Source: Candidatus Uhrbacteria bacterium
Lineage (GTDB): Bacteria; Patescibacteriota; Patescibacteriia; CAIXNZ01
DNA: 5,317 nt
Assembly (NCBI GenBank): GCA_011046145.1
Contig: DSBA01000017.1
Coordinates: 1 to 5,317, forward strand
Reading direction: 5' to 3'
Shown: piece by piece, positions 1-5,236 of the stretch
Numbering within the stretch: position 1 is the stretch's first letter
Layout of the letters: every line of letters starts with the position of its first letter
The notes under the pieces: model-generated
Seen by the model: the letters and a program-made list of their open reading frames with translations, nothing else
The model's database searches: none
What the model was told of the DNA's origin: nothing
Translations under genes and position numbers: made by a program

Positions 1-4
1 AAAT

Positions 5-10
5 TATAAT
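5..10 (+). promoter_or_regulatory. Possible -10 box of the first gene
   Basis: A consensus TATAAT lies 10 nt before the first ATG, so transcription would start almost at the start codon. The matching -35 box would lie outside the window, and the surrounding sequence is so A/T-rich that a chance match is quite possible. Confidence 0.25.
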
Positions 11-20
11 TTAAATTTTT

Positions 21-401
21 ATGAAAGAAAAAATACCCCTTAGAAAACAAGAGATCAATGACTGGACATTGGCTAGAGAAGTCAGGACATTGATGAGCAA
101 GCAGAAATTGACCTATCACCAGGCCTGCGATTCTGTCCTGGATAAATATAAAGTTTTTGATGTGGAGGCGAGAATTTTTTGTAAACGTAAAATAGGTAAA
201 ATTTGCGGTGAAATTTCAGGCAAGGCGCGTAAAAAAATTGAGCCAGTCAAGCCTTTGGCCGAAAAATCTGAAGAAGCTGCCCCCCAAATAAGTTCTTGGG
301 AAGAATTAAGGCGGCGTGATCTTGAAAAAGAAAAAGAAAAAACGCCTCTGTTTGCGGATCAGATTGAGGAAGAAGAACAAAAGAAAATTTCAAAATTTTA
401 A
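21..401 (+). CDS. Hypothetical charged protein, 126 aa
   Basis: I do not recognise this protein. Residues 1-75 look folded and helical, with many Lys/Arg (for example KARKK at 68-72) and two scattered cysteines plus C54 and C61. No zinc-finger spacing is convincing. Residues 76-126 are low-complexity and highly charged, with alternating Glu and Lys blocks (EKEKEK, EEEEQKK), so this part is probably disordered or a single charged helix. There is no signal peptide or membrane segment, so a cytoplasmic location is likely. The start is the first ATG of the frame; it has no Shine-Dalgarno and follows an A/T run, as for most genes here. It is the first gene of an apparent operon, 41 nt before a small membrane protein. 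The basic N-terminal half could suggest nucleic-acid binding, but this is only a guess. That it is a real gene is fairly sure from length, composition and context. Confidence 0.72.
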   Translation: MKEKIPLRKQEINDWTLAREVRTLMSKQKLTYHQACDSVLDKYKVFDVEARIFCKRKIGKICGEISGKARKKIEPVKPLAEKSEEAAPQISSWEELRRRDLEKEKEKTPLFADQIEEEEQKKISKF

Positions 402-442
402 AAATCAATTTAAAATAGTTTTAATTTTTTTTAAAAAAACAC

Positions 443-703
443 ATGATAACCAAAGAGATTTTAAATTTAATCAGCGGCAAGTTGCGTTCGGTCATAGCTT
501 ATTTGGTGATAATAGGCGTCTTGTTTTTTATTTTGGCAGTAGCTATTTTATTCTATCCTCAAGTTTTGCAATTCTTATTTGTCCTTTGCTTTTTCGCTTT
601 TTCTTTTTTGGCGCTGATGATAGCTTTGAAAATTAATCACATTAAGCAGAATTTTGATAAAGTTTTAACTTTTTTTCCTAAAAAGAGAAAAACTAAAAAA
701 TAG
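443..703 (+). CDS. Small membrane protein with two transmembrane helices, 86 aa
   Basis: No family is recognised. The sequence shows a short polar N-terminus with Lys/Arg (K4, K13, R15), a first hydrophobic helix at about residues 17-38, a tight turn at Y38-P39-Q40, and a second helix at about 41-62. A basic C-terminal tail ends in KKRKTKK. By the positive-inside rule both ends should be cytoplasmic, making a helical hairpin in the inner membrane. There is no signal-peptide cleavage site. The start ATG has no SD and follows a T-rich then A-rich stretch. It sits 41 nt after the charged hypothetical gene and only 14 nt before the MazG-like gene, so it is probably cotranscribed. It could be an accessory subunit or a minor envelope protein; the sequence does not say which. 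Confidence 0.72.
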   Translation: MITKEILNLISGKLRSVIAYLVIIGVLFFILAVAILFYPQVLQFLFVLCFFAFSFLALMIALKINHIKQNFDKVLTFFPKKRKTKK

Positions 704-717
704 AAATATAAAATTTT

Positions 718-1047
718 ATGGATTTTAAAGAATATCAGACTAAATCCCGGGAAACCGCGCTTTACCCGGACAAGGGAAATAATTTTATATATCCGACTTT
801 AGGCTTGTGCGGAGAAGCAGGAGAAGTGGCGGAGAAAATTAAAAAAGTGCTGCGTGATAAAGGCGGTCAGATAGATGAGGAGACTAAAGTAGAAATTGAA
901 AAAGAATTAGGAGATATTTTGTGGTATTTGGCTCAAATAGCTACGGAATTAAATCTTGATTTTGATCAAATCGCCAATAAAAATATTGAAAAGCTTTTTT
1001 CCCGCAAAGAGCGAGGGGTTTTGCATGGCAACGGCGATAACCGTTAA
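718..1047 (+). CDS. MazG-like nucleoside triphosphate pyrophosphohydrolase, 109 aa
   Basis: This is a single-domain all-alpha NTP pyrophosphohydrolase of the MazG-like/dUTPase-2 superfamily. These enzymes hydrolyse (d)NTPs to the monophosphate and pyrophosphate with Mg2+, usually to clear non-canonical or surplus nucleotides in the cytoplasm. The metal-binding signature is complete: E33-x-x-E36 in the GEAGEVAEK segment and E63-x-x-D66 in KELGDILWY. The C-terminal RKERGVLHGNGDNR is also typical of this single-domain subgroup, in which a basic/Gly loop contacts the substrate phosphates. The length is normal for a one-domain member, which would act as a dimer or tetramer. The gene starts 14 nt after the small membrane-protein gene and ends 22 nt before the glutaredoxin gene. 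The substrate cannot be read from the sequence. Family assignment is strong. Confidence 0.9.
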   Translation: MDFKEYQTKSRETALYPDKGNNFIYPTLGLCGEAGEVAEKIKKVLRDKGGQIDEETKVEIEKELGDILWYLAQIATELNLDFDQIANKNIEKLFSRKERGVLHGNGDNR

Positions 1048-1069
1048 TTTATCAATAATCATATTTTTT

Positions 1070-1309
1070 ATGGCTCAAAAAAAAGTTTCAATTTACACCA
1101 CGCCGACCTGCTCGTATTGCAAACAGGCCAAGGATTATTTTAAGGAAAAAGGGATAGATTTTGAAGAGATTGATGTGGCGACTGATGCGGCTAAAGCCCA
1201 GGAGATGATTGAGAAATCAGGGCAAATGGGGGTGCCGGTTTTGGATATTGGGGGCAGAATTATCGTTGGGTTTGACAAGGCAGCGATTGATGAAGAGCTT
1301 GGATTGTAA
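1070..1309 (+). CDS. Glutaredoxin-like thiol-disulfide oxidoreductase, 79 aa
   Basis: This is a minimal thioredoxin-fold protein of the glutaredoxin/NrdH-like type. It has an initial beta strand (KVSIYTTPTC), the redox pair C14-S-Y-C17, the helix KQAKDYFKEKGI, a second strand FEEIDV, the cis-proline loop GVPV (P56), and a final GGRIIVGFD strand-turn. The motif GQMGVPV...GFD is characteristic of small bacterial glutaredoxin-like proteins, including the so-called Uxx-star group; here both active-site positions are ordinary cysteines. The expected role is cytoplasmic dithiol exchange, possibly as electron donor to a reductase such as ribonucleotide reductase. The reading frame is open further upstream, but that part overlaps the end of the MazG-like gene and is not domain-like. 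The ATG at 1070 gives the canonical N-terminus. It is the last gene of the first operon and is followed by an A/T stem-loop terminator. Confidence 0.9.
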   Translation: MAQKKVSIYTTPTCSYCKQAKDYFKEKGIDFEEIDVATDAAKAQEMIEKSGQMGVPVLDIGGRIIVGFDKAAIDEELGL

Positions 1310-1360
1310 GTCTAAATTTTAAATTTAAAATTAAAAATTGAATTTAAATTTAGCTTTTTT
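1308..1360 (+). terminator. A/T-rich intrinsic terminator after the glutaredoxin gene
   Basis: Positions 1312-1325 pair with 1341-1353 (CTAAATTT... against ...AAATTTAG), about 13 bp with one extra T in the left arm. The stem can be extended by AAG 1308-1310 with CTT 1354-1356 around a bulged T. A run of six T follows at 1355-1360. The stem has few G-C pairs, so strength is uncertain, but the position directly at a stop codon and before a new promoter supports a terminator. Confidence 0.5.
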
Positions 1361-1363
1361 AAT

Positions 1364-1392
1364 TTGACATCTTTTAAAGTTTTTGTTAAAAT
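1364..1392 (+). promoter_or_regulatory. Strong sigma-70-type promoter of the attenuated cimA-like unit
   Basis: A perfect -35 box TTGACA (1364-1369) is separated by exactly 17 nt from a -10 box TAAAAT (1387-1392), preceded by TG at 1384-1385 (extended -10). Transcription should start near 1399, about 12 nt before the leader ORF. It is the best promoter match in the window and lies directly after the upstream terminator. Confidence 0.82.
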
Positions 1393-1411
1393 GAACCAAT
1401 AATCAAAGAAT

Positions 1412-1489
1412 ATGAATATTTATCCCGCCATTGCTATTATTATTAACATTATTATTCCAGTTATGAATGGAAGGCTTTTGAATAGTTAA
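1412..1489 (+). CDS. Isoleucine-rich leader peptide, 25 aa
   Basis: This short ORF begins at the ATG about 12 nt after the predicted transcription start and ends in TAA. It encodes a peptide with eight isoleucines in 25 residues, all ATT codons, at positions 3, 7, 9, 10, 11, 13, 14 and 15 (core AIAIIINIIIPV). It is followed by a rho-independent terminator that overlaps an alternative antiterminator helix. In known ilv/leu/his/trp leaders such a run of codons for the end-product amino acid makes the ribosome stall when the charged tRNA is scarce. The downstream gene resembles citramalate synthase, the entry enzyme to isoleucine, so the codon bias fits. The SD is weak (AAAGAA just before the start). 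The peptide itself probably has no function after synthesis. A chance Ile-rich ORF is possible in A/T-rich DNA, but not easily together with the RNA structures. Confidence 0.78.
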   Translation: MNIYPAIAIIINIIIPVMNGRLLNS

Positions 1490-1526
1490 AAAATTTCAAT
1501 TATTGATAATAAGTTCCAGCCTTCCA
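1455..1526 (+). promoter_or_regulatory. Attenuator: pause hairpin (1:2) and antiterminator (2:3)
   Basis: Segment 1 (TTCCA, 1455-1459, inside the last Ile-Pro codons of the leader ORF) pairs with TGGAA at 1468-1472. Segment 2 (TGGAAGGCT, 1468-1476) pairs perfectly over 9 bp with segment 3 (AGCCTTCCA, 1518-1526). Segment 3 is also the left arm of the terminator (3:4), so 2:3 and 3:4 exclude each other. A ribosome stalled on the Ile codons would cover segment 1 and leave segment 2 free to form the antiterminator. A ribosome that reaches the stop codon at 1487 would cover segment 2 and let the terminator form. This is the enterobacterial ilv/leu attenuator geometry. Confidence 0.78.
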
Positions 1527-1545
1527 AAAAGGCCTGGAATTTTTT
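1514..1545 (+). terminator. Attenuator terminator upstream of the cimA-like gene
   Basis: TTCCAG (1514-1519) pairs with CTGGAA (1534-1539) and CCTT (1520-1523) with AAGG (1529-1532), with one bulged C at 1533 and a five-base loop, giving ten pairs. Six T follow (1540-1545). It lies between the leader peptide and the cimA-like gene and has no gene ending in front of it, which fits a regulatory rather than a 3'-end terminator. Confidence 0.85.
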
Positions 1546-1606
1546 ATATATAAATGATTGTTCTTTTAAATATAGGGAAAAATAAAAGTAAGGATTGGCT
1601 AATAAC

Positions 1607-1614
1607 AAAGGAGG
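1607..1614 (+). promoter_or_regulatory. Strong Shine-Dalgarno deciding the cimA-like start
   Basis: AAAGGAGG lies 5 nt before the ATG at 1620. It is the only strong SD seen before a gene in the window, and it favours this start over the in-frame ATG at 1554, which directly follows the attenuator T tract and has no SD. Confidence 0.75.
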
Positions 1615-1619
1615 GGTTG

Positions 1620-3290
1620 ATGAGGGAAAAGCCAACGATATTCATGTATGATTCTGTTAGGGAGGCAGAGCAATCTGGTTTGCTTAGCGGCGGAATTACG
1701 GCGCAAGACATGGTGGAAATTATGCAGCTTTTGCATGATTTCGGAGTTCCTTATTTGGAAGGCCCGTGGCCAGTTCCTGTAAGAGGAGGGGATGAACCTG
1801 AAAAGGAAAGAGAAGAAAAAGCCAAACATTTTTATGAGTTGGTAAAGACAAAATCTTTTATTGAAAAAGTAATTGTTTTTGGTTCAACCATGGAAAAGAA
1901 TGTTGTGCGGGCAAAAGATAGTGAAATTTTGCAGAAGCTGGCGGCTACCCGCCTGAAAAATTTTTGTATTTTTGGTAAAAGCTGGACTGAACAGGTTAGG
2001 CGAGTATTGCGGACGTCTTTGAGTAACAATCTGCGGCTGATTGAAGAGTCAGTCAGATTTTTGAAGTCGCAAGGCGGTATGGTTTTTTTTGATCTGGAAC
2101 ATTTTTTTGACGGCTATAAGGCAGAGATGATAAAAAAGCCAGAAAAAAATTATGCCGTTAAGTGTCTTTTAGCCGCGCTTAAGGGCGGGGCTGATGTCAT
2201 GGTTTTTTGTGACACTAATGGAGGCATGCTGACTGAAGAAGTAGAAGATATTCTTAAGGAAGTGATCCCGTTTTTAGGTGATAAGCCCTGGGGTGTTCAT
2301 TTTCATGATGATGAAGGCTTGGCCAAAGCTAATACTCTTAAAGCCATTGATTTAGGAGCAACTTTTCCGCAAGTTACTACTTTGGGTTATGGTGAAAGAG
2401 TTGGGATGGCCAGACTGACTGATTTAGTTGCTACTCTGATTTTAAAAAAAGGTTACAAATGTAAAGGCATTGAAAAGTTAGAAAATTTAACATCTTTGGC
2501 TCGGGCAATTGCCCAAAAAATGGGTGAGCCATTGCAGAGGAATCTTCCTTATGTTGGACCAGCCTCTGCAATTCATAAGGCAGGAACTCATGGCAGGTGT
2601 TTTGAACTACAAGAACATATGTCTCCTCTGAAAGTCGGTAATACTCGTTACCGCCATATTTCCGGCCTTTTGGGACCGCAGGGTATTCACGCGGCTTTGA
2701 AAGAAGTTGGGTTGAGGATAAAACCTAATGATCCCCTGATTCAAAAATTATATCGTGACGTCAAGGAAAAAGATTCAGTAGGATTTACTTATGGCACTGC
2801 TAGAGGAAGTTTTGCTGTTCAGTCTTTGCGGTTGATGGCTGGTTATGCGGCACCGTTTAAAATTGAAGGCATTGAGCCATCCAGCCGTCTTTACCAGACA
2901 GATAAGTGGCGGCATGAATCTAGAGCCGATATTGAATTGGTAATTACTGGGCAAAAAAAAACAATTCAAATTTTTCGGCGCAGTGAAGACGGACCAGTTG
3001 ACGCGGCGGATAATGTATTGCGAGCAGCATTAAGCAAAGCTTATCCGATTATAAACAGGATAACGCTGGTTGACTATGCTGTTCGTATCATCAAAAATCG
3101 TAACAACGGCAAAAAGGGTACTGCGTCCCGTGTTCGGGTTGCTATTATTGCAGATACGCCTTATGGCCAGTTTGAAACCGTGGGTATTTCCCGTAATATT
3201 ATTTTAGCCTCGGTTTTGGCGCTAATTGATTTGTATGAACTGGTTATCCTCTTTCAAAAAAAAAGGCATAAGTTAAAAAAAACAGCTTAA
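1620..3290 (+). CDS. cimA: Citramalate synthase-like protein (LeuA/CimA superfamily), 556 aa
   Basis: This is a DRE-TIM metallolyase of the 2-isopropylmalate/citramalate synthase superfamily. (R)-citramalate synthase condenses acetyl-CoA with pyruvate, the first step of threonine-independent isoleucine synthesis. Family landmarks in order: GPWPVP (48-53), VFGST (86-90), IFGKSW (117-122), EHFFDGYK (160-167), CDTNGG (197-202), the metal-binding H227-x-H229, GYGER (256-260) and HKAGTH (319-324). A C-terminal LeuA-type dimer/allosteric domain lies at about 430-545 with ITLVDYAVRI, GTASRVRV and ETVGIS. The C-terminal motifs fit citramalate synthase better than isopropylmalate synthase. Oddities: the usual YDTTLRDG start motif reads YDSVREAE, HND reads HDD, and GERxGN reads GERVGM. 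The frame is open from an ATG at 1554, but 1620 is preferred because AAAGGAGG (1607-1614) lies 5 nt before it and it gives the normal family N-terminus. It is alone in its unit. Homocitrate- or isopropylmalate-type activity remains possible. Confidence 0.82.
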   Translation: MREKPTIFMYDSVREAEQSGLLSGGITAQDMVEIMQLLHDFGVPYLEGPWPVPVRGGDEPEKEREEKAKHFYELVKTKSFIEKVIVFGSTMEKNVVRAKDSEILQKLAATRLKNFCIFGKSWTEQVRRVLRTSLSNNLRLIEESVRFLKSQGGMVFFDLEHFFDGYKAEMIKKPEKNYAVKCLLAALKGGADVMVFCDTNGGMLTEEVEDILKEVIPFLGDKPWGVHFHDDEGLAKANTLKAIDLGATFPQVTTLGYGERVGMARLTDLVATLILKKGYKCKGIEKLENLTSLARAIAQKMGEPLQRNLPYVGPASAIHKAGTHGRCFELQEHMSPLKVGNTRYRHISGLLGPQGIHAALKEVGLRIKPNDPLIQKLYRDVKEKDSVGFTYGTARGSFAVQSLRLMAGYAAPFKIEGIEPSSRLYQTDKWRHESRADIELVITGQKKTIQIFRRSEDGPVDAADNVLRAALSKAYPIINRITLVDYAVRIIKNRNNGKKGTASRVRVAIIADTPYGQFETVGISRNIILASVLALIDLYELVILFQKKRHKLKKTA

Positions 3291-3297
3291 AATTTTC

Positions 3298-3328
3298 AAG
3301 CCCCTTCGCAATGCGGAGAGGGCTTTTT
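3298..3328 (+). terminator. Intrinsic terminator after the cimA-like gene
   Basis: AAGCCC (3298-3303) and CTTCGC (3304-3309) pair with GCGGAG (3313-3318) and GGGCTT (3320-3325), giving 12 pairs (one G-T) with a single bulged A at 3319 and a three-base loop. T residues continue to 3328. It lies 8 nt after the stop codon. Confidence 0.9.
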
Positions 3329-3342
3329 AAATTATTATTTCC

Positions 3343-3371
3343 TTGATAAAATTAAATTAGATTTTTATTAT
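3343..3371 (+). promoter_or_regulatory. Probable promoter of polX
   Basis: TTGATA (3343-3348) and TATTAT (3366-3371) are separated by 17 nt, each one mismatch from the sigma-70 consensus. They lie between the cimA-like terminator and polX, where a promoter is needed. The region is A/T-rich, so the exact -10 is uncertain. Confidence 0.5.
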
Positions 3372-3405
3372 TATAACTTTATATTAACAAAATTTTCAAT
3401 TTTTT

Positions 3406-5157
3406 ATGATTAACCCAAAAATCGCTAAAATTTTTAATAATATTGCTGTTGTCTTGGAAATGGAAAATAATAGCCCAGCCTCGGCTAAGGCGGGTCGTTT
3501 TCGGATTATGGCTTATGAAAAAGCCGCTGAAATCATTGCTAATTTAACAAAAGATTTGGAAGATATTTATCATCAAGGCGGGATAAAGGCTTTAAAAGAT
3601 ATCCCCGGAGTCGGCGAAACCATAGCCGCTCAAATTGAAGAATTTATTAGGACCGGGGAAATTAAGGATTATAAGCAGTTGCTTAAGGAATATCCGGAAA
3701 AAATGATTCTTTTGACCGAAGTGCCAGGCATTGGACCAAAGACAGCTATGGTTTTATATAAAAAATTAGGCATTGGTTCTATTGCTAAGCTGGAAAAAGC
3801 AGCTCAAAGCGGACAGATTCGCAAACTATCACATTTCAAAGAACAATCAGAAAAAAATATTTTAAGAGGCATTAAACAATATAAAATTAGGACAAAAGAA
3901 AGAAACCGCCTGCTTTTGACTACGGCTGGTCCGATTGCCGATGAAGTTTTGGATTATCTGCGCAAAAACAAAATGGTTAAAAAATGCGACGTAGTCGGTT
4001 CTTTGCGGAGGATGAAAGAAACAATCGGCGACATTGATATTGTTGCGGCAACAGCAAATGCCAAGGAAATAATTAATTATTTTTCTCAGGCGGTGTTTAT
4101 TAAGAATATTTTGGCCAAGGGCAAAACAAAGATTTCAGCCCTGCATACAAAAAATGTTCGCCTGGATTTAGAAATTTTATCAGCAAGGGATTATGGATCT
4201 TTATTGCACCATTTTACAGGTTCCAAAGAGCATAATGTAGCGCTAAGGACCTGGGCGGTTAAAAATAATTTAAAAATTTCTGAATACGGCATTAAAGATC
4301 TAAGAAAAAAGAAACTTCATCATTTTGCTGATGAAAAATCTTTTTTTAAATTTTTAGGCCTGCAGTATATTGAGCCGGAATTGCGGGAAAATAGGGGCGA
4401 AATAGAAGCTGCTTTGGCTCATAATTTGCCAAAATTAATTGGTTATGACGATTTGCAAGGGGATTTGCATTGCCATACGAATAAAAGCGACGGTCATAAT
4501 ACAATCGCAGAATTGGCTGTTAAAGCATTAAAAATGAAATATAAATATTTTGGCATATCTGATCATACTGTTGGTTTGGGTGTAGCTTCTGGCTTGTCAG
4601 ATCAGCAATTATTGCGCCATAAAGCTGAAATTCAAAAAGTTAATAAAAAATTTAAGGGGCTTAAATTATTAGCTGGCGCAGAAATTAATATTACTGCCAG
4701 CGGCAAATTGGATATTAAGCCAGAAACATTAAAAAAACTTGATCTGGGAATTGGCTCTGTCCACTCGGCTTTTAATCAGGAAAAAGCAGTTATGACAAAA
4801 AGAATTTTATTGGCAATAAAAAGCGGGATTAAAATTTTAGGCCATCCATCCGGCAGATTGATCGGCCGGCGCCAGGCTTATGCTGTTGATTGGCTGGAGA
4901 TTTTTAAAGCTTGCGCCAAATATAAAGTGGCTTTGGAAATAAATTCTTTTCCCGAGAGGCTGGATTTGAAAGATACTTTAATTAAAGACGCTTTGGCGTA
5001 TGGCTGTAAATTTGCAATTAATTCTGACGCCCACGCCTTGGAGCATATGGATTTGATTAAATACGGCATTGCAACTGCCAGAAGGGGTTGGGCGACTAAA
5101 AATGAGGTAATAAATACTTGGGAATTAGGCAAGTTATTAAAATGGCTTAAAATTTAG
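3406..5157 (+). CDS. polX: DNA polymerase X with PHP exonuclease domain, 583 aa
   Basis: This is a bacterial/archaeal-type family X DNA polymerase: gap-filling DNA synthesis in base-excision repair plus a metal-dependent 3'-5' exonuclease. An N-terminal 8-kDa-like domain (1-90) and two helix-hairpin-helix motifs (IPGVG at 66-70, VPGIG at 106-110) bind DNA. The palm has GSLRR (198-202), GDIDIV with catalytic D209 and D211, and a third acidic residue D254 (RLDLEI); TGSKEHNVALR at 271-281 is also conserved. The C-terminal PHP domain (about 350-583) keeps its metal ligands: H355-x-H357, D362, H387, E426, H453, H480 and D541-x-H543, as well as GHPSGRLIGRR. Length is that of the family (about 570-580). 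The ATG has no SD and follows a T-rich stretch. One oddity is an extra segment at residues 23-30 encoded by a GC-rich hairpin sequence. It is transcribed apart from the cimA-like gene. Confidence 0.96.
   Translation: MINPKIAKIFNNIAVVLEMENNSPASAKAGRFRIMAYEKAAEIIANLTKDLEDIYHQGGIKALKDIPGVGETIAAQIEEFIRTGEIKDYKQLLKEYPEKMILLTEVPGIGPKTAMVLYKKLGIGSIAKLEKAAQSGQIRKLSHFKEQSEKNILRGIKQYKIRTKERNRLLLTTAGPIADEVLDYLRKNKMVKKCDVVGSLRRMKETIGDIDIVAATANAKEIINYFSQAVFIKNILAKGKTKISALHTKNVRLDLEILSARDYGSLLHHFTGSKEHNVALRTWAVKNNLKISEYGIKDLRKKKLHHFADEKSFFKFLGLQYIEPELRENRGEIEAALAHNLPKLIGYDDLQGDLHCHTNKSDGHNTIAELAVKALKMKYKYFGISDHTVGLGVASGLSDQQLLRHKAEIQKVNKKFKGLKLLAGAEINITASGKLDIKPETLKKLDLGIGSVHSAFNQEKAVMTKRILLAIKSGIKILGHPSGRLIGRRQAYAVDWLEIFKACAKYKVALEINSFPERLDLKDTLIKDALAYGCKFAINSDAHALEHMDLIKYGIATARRGWATKNEVINTWELGKLLKWLKI
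3472..3495 (+). repeat. In-frame GC-rich palindromic insert in polX
   Basis: These 24 nt encode SPASAKAG between the conserved parts LEMENN and RFRIMAY of the PolX N-terminal domain, where family members usually run on without an insert. Seventeen of 24 bases are G/C, far above the surroundings. The DNA forms a hairpin: CCC (3474-3476) with GGG (3492-3494), and GCCT (3478-3481) with AGGC (3488-3491), with A3477 bulged and a six-base loop. The length is a multiple of three, so the frame is kept. It resembles small palindromic elements that insert in coding genes; copies elsewhere cannot be seen from this window. Confidence 0.55.
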
Positions 5158-5187
5158 ATTTTTAATTTTATAGCTAATTTGATTTTT
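5150..5187 (+). terminator. Weak candidate terminator after polX
   Basis: AAATTTAG at the polX stop (5150-5157) can pair with CTAATTT (5174-5180) with one bulged T, followed after two bases by TTTTT (5183-5187). The loop is 16 nt and the stem nearly all A-T, so this is only tentative, though it resembles the stem-loop after the glutaredoxin gene. Confidence 0.28.
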
Positions 5188-5236
5188 CTGTAATTTTTAG
5201 CCCATATCTCAAAAGGCGCGCCAAAGGATTAAGTGT

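Noticed and set aside
316..636. Plus-strand open frame overlapping the hypothetical gene and the membrane-protein gene
   Set aside because: It is an off-frame shadow made of Lys and Phe runs from A/T-rich DNA, and it overlaps two better frames.
956..1069. N-terminal extension of the glutaredoxin frame
   Set aside because: It overlaps the conserved end of the MazG-like gene in another frame, and the domain begins normally at 1070.
1391..1402. Three-codon ATG ORF before the leader peptide
   Set aside because: Its ATG overlaps the -10 box, so it would not be in the transcript.
4878..5132. Minus-strand open frame opposite the end of polX, with a sequence like AQPLLAVA
   Set aside because: It is antisense to the conserved PolX motif ATARRGW and the DAH metal site; all family features are on the + strand and there is no start signal.
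5215..5222. GGCGCGCC palindrome after polX
   Set aside because: An isolated 8-bp palindrome without paired copies, T tract or gene context; probably chance.
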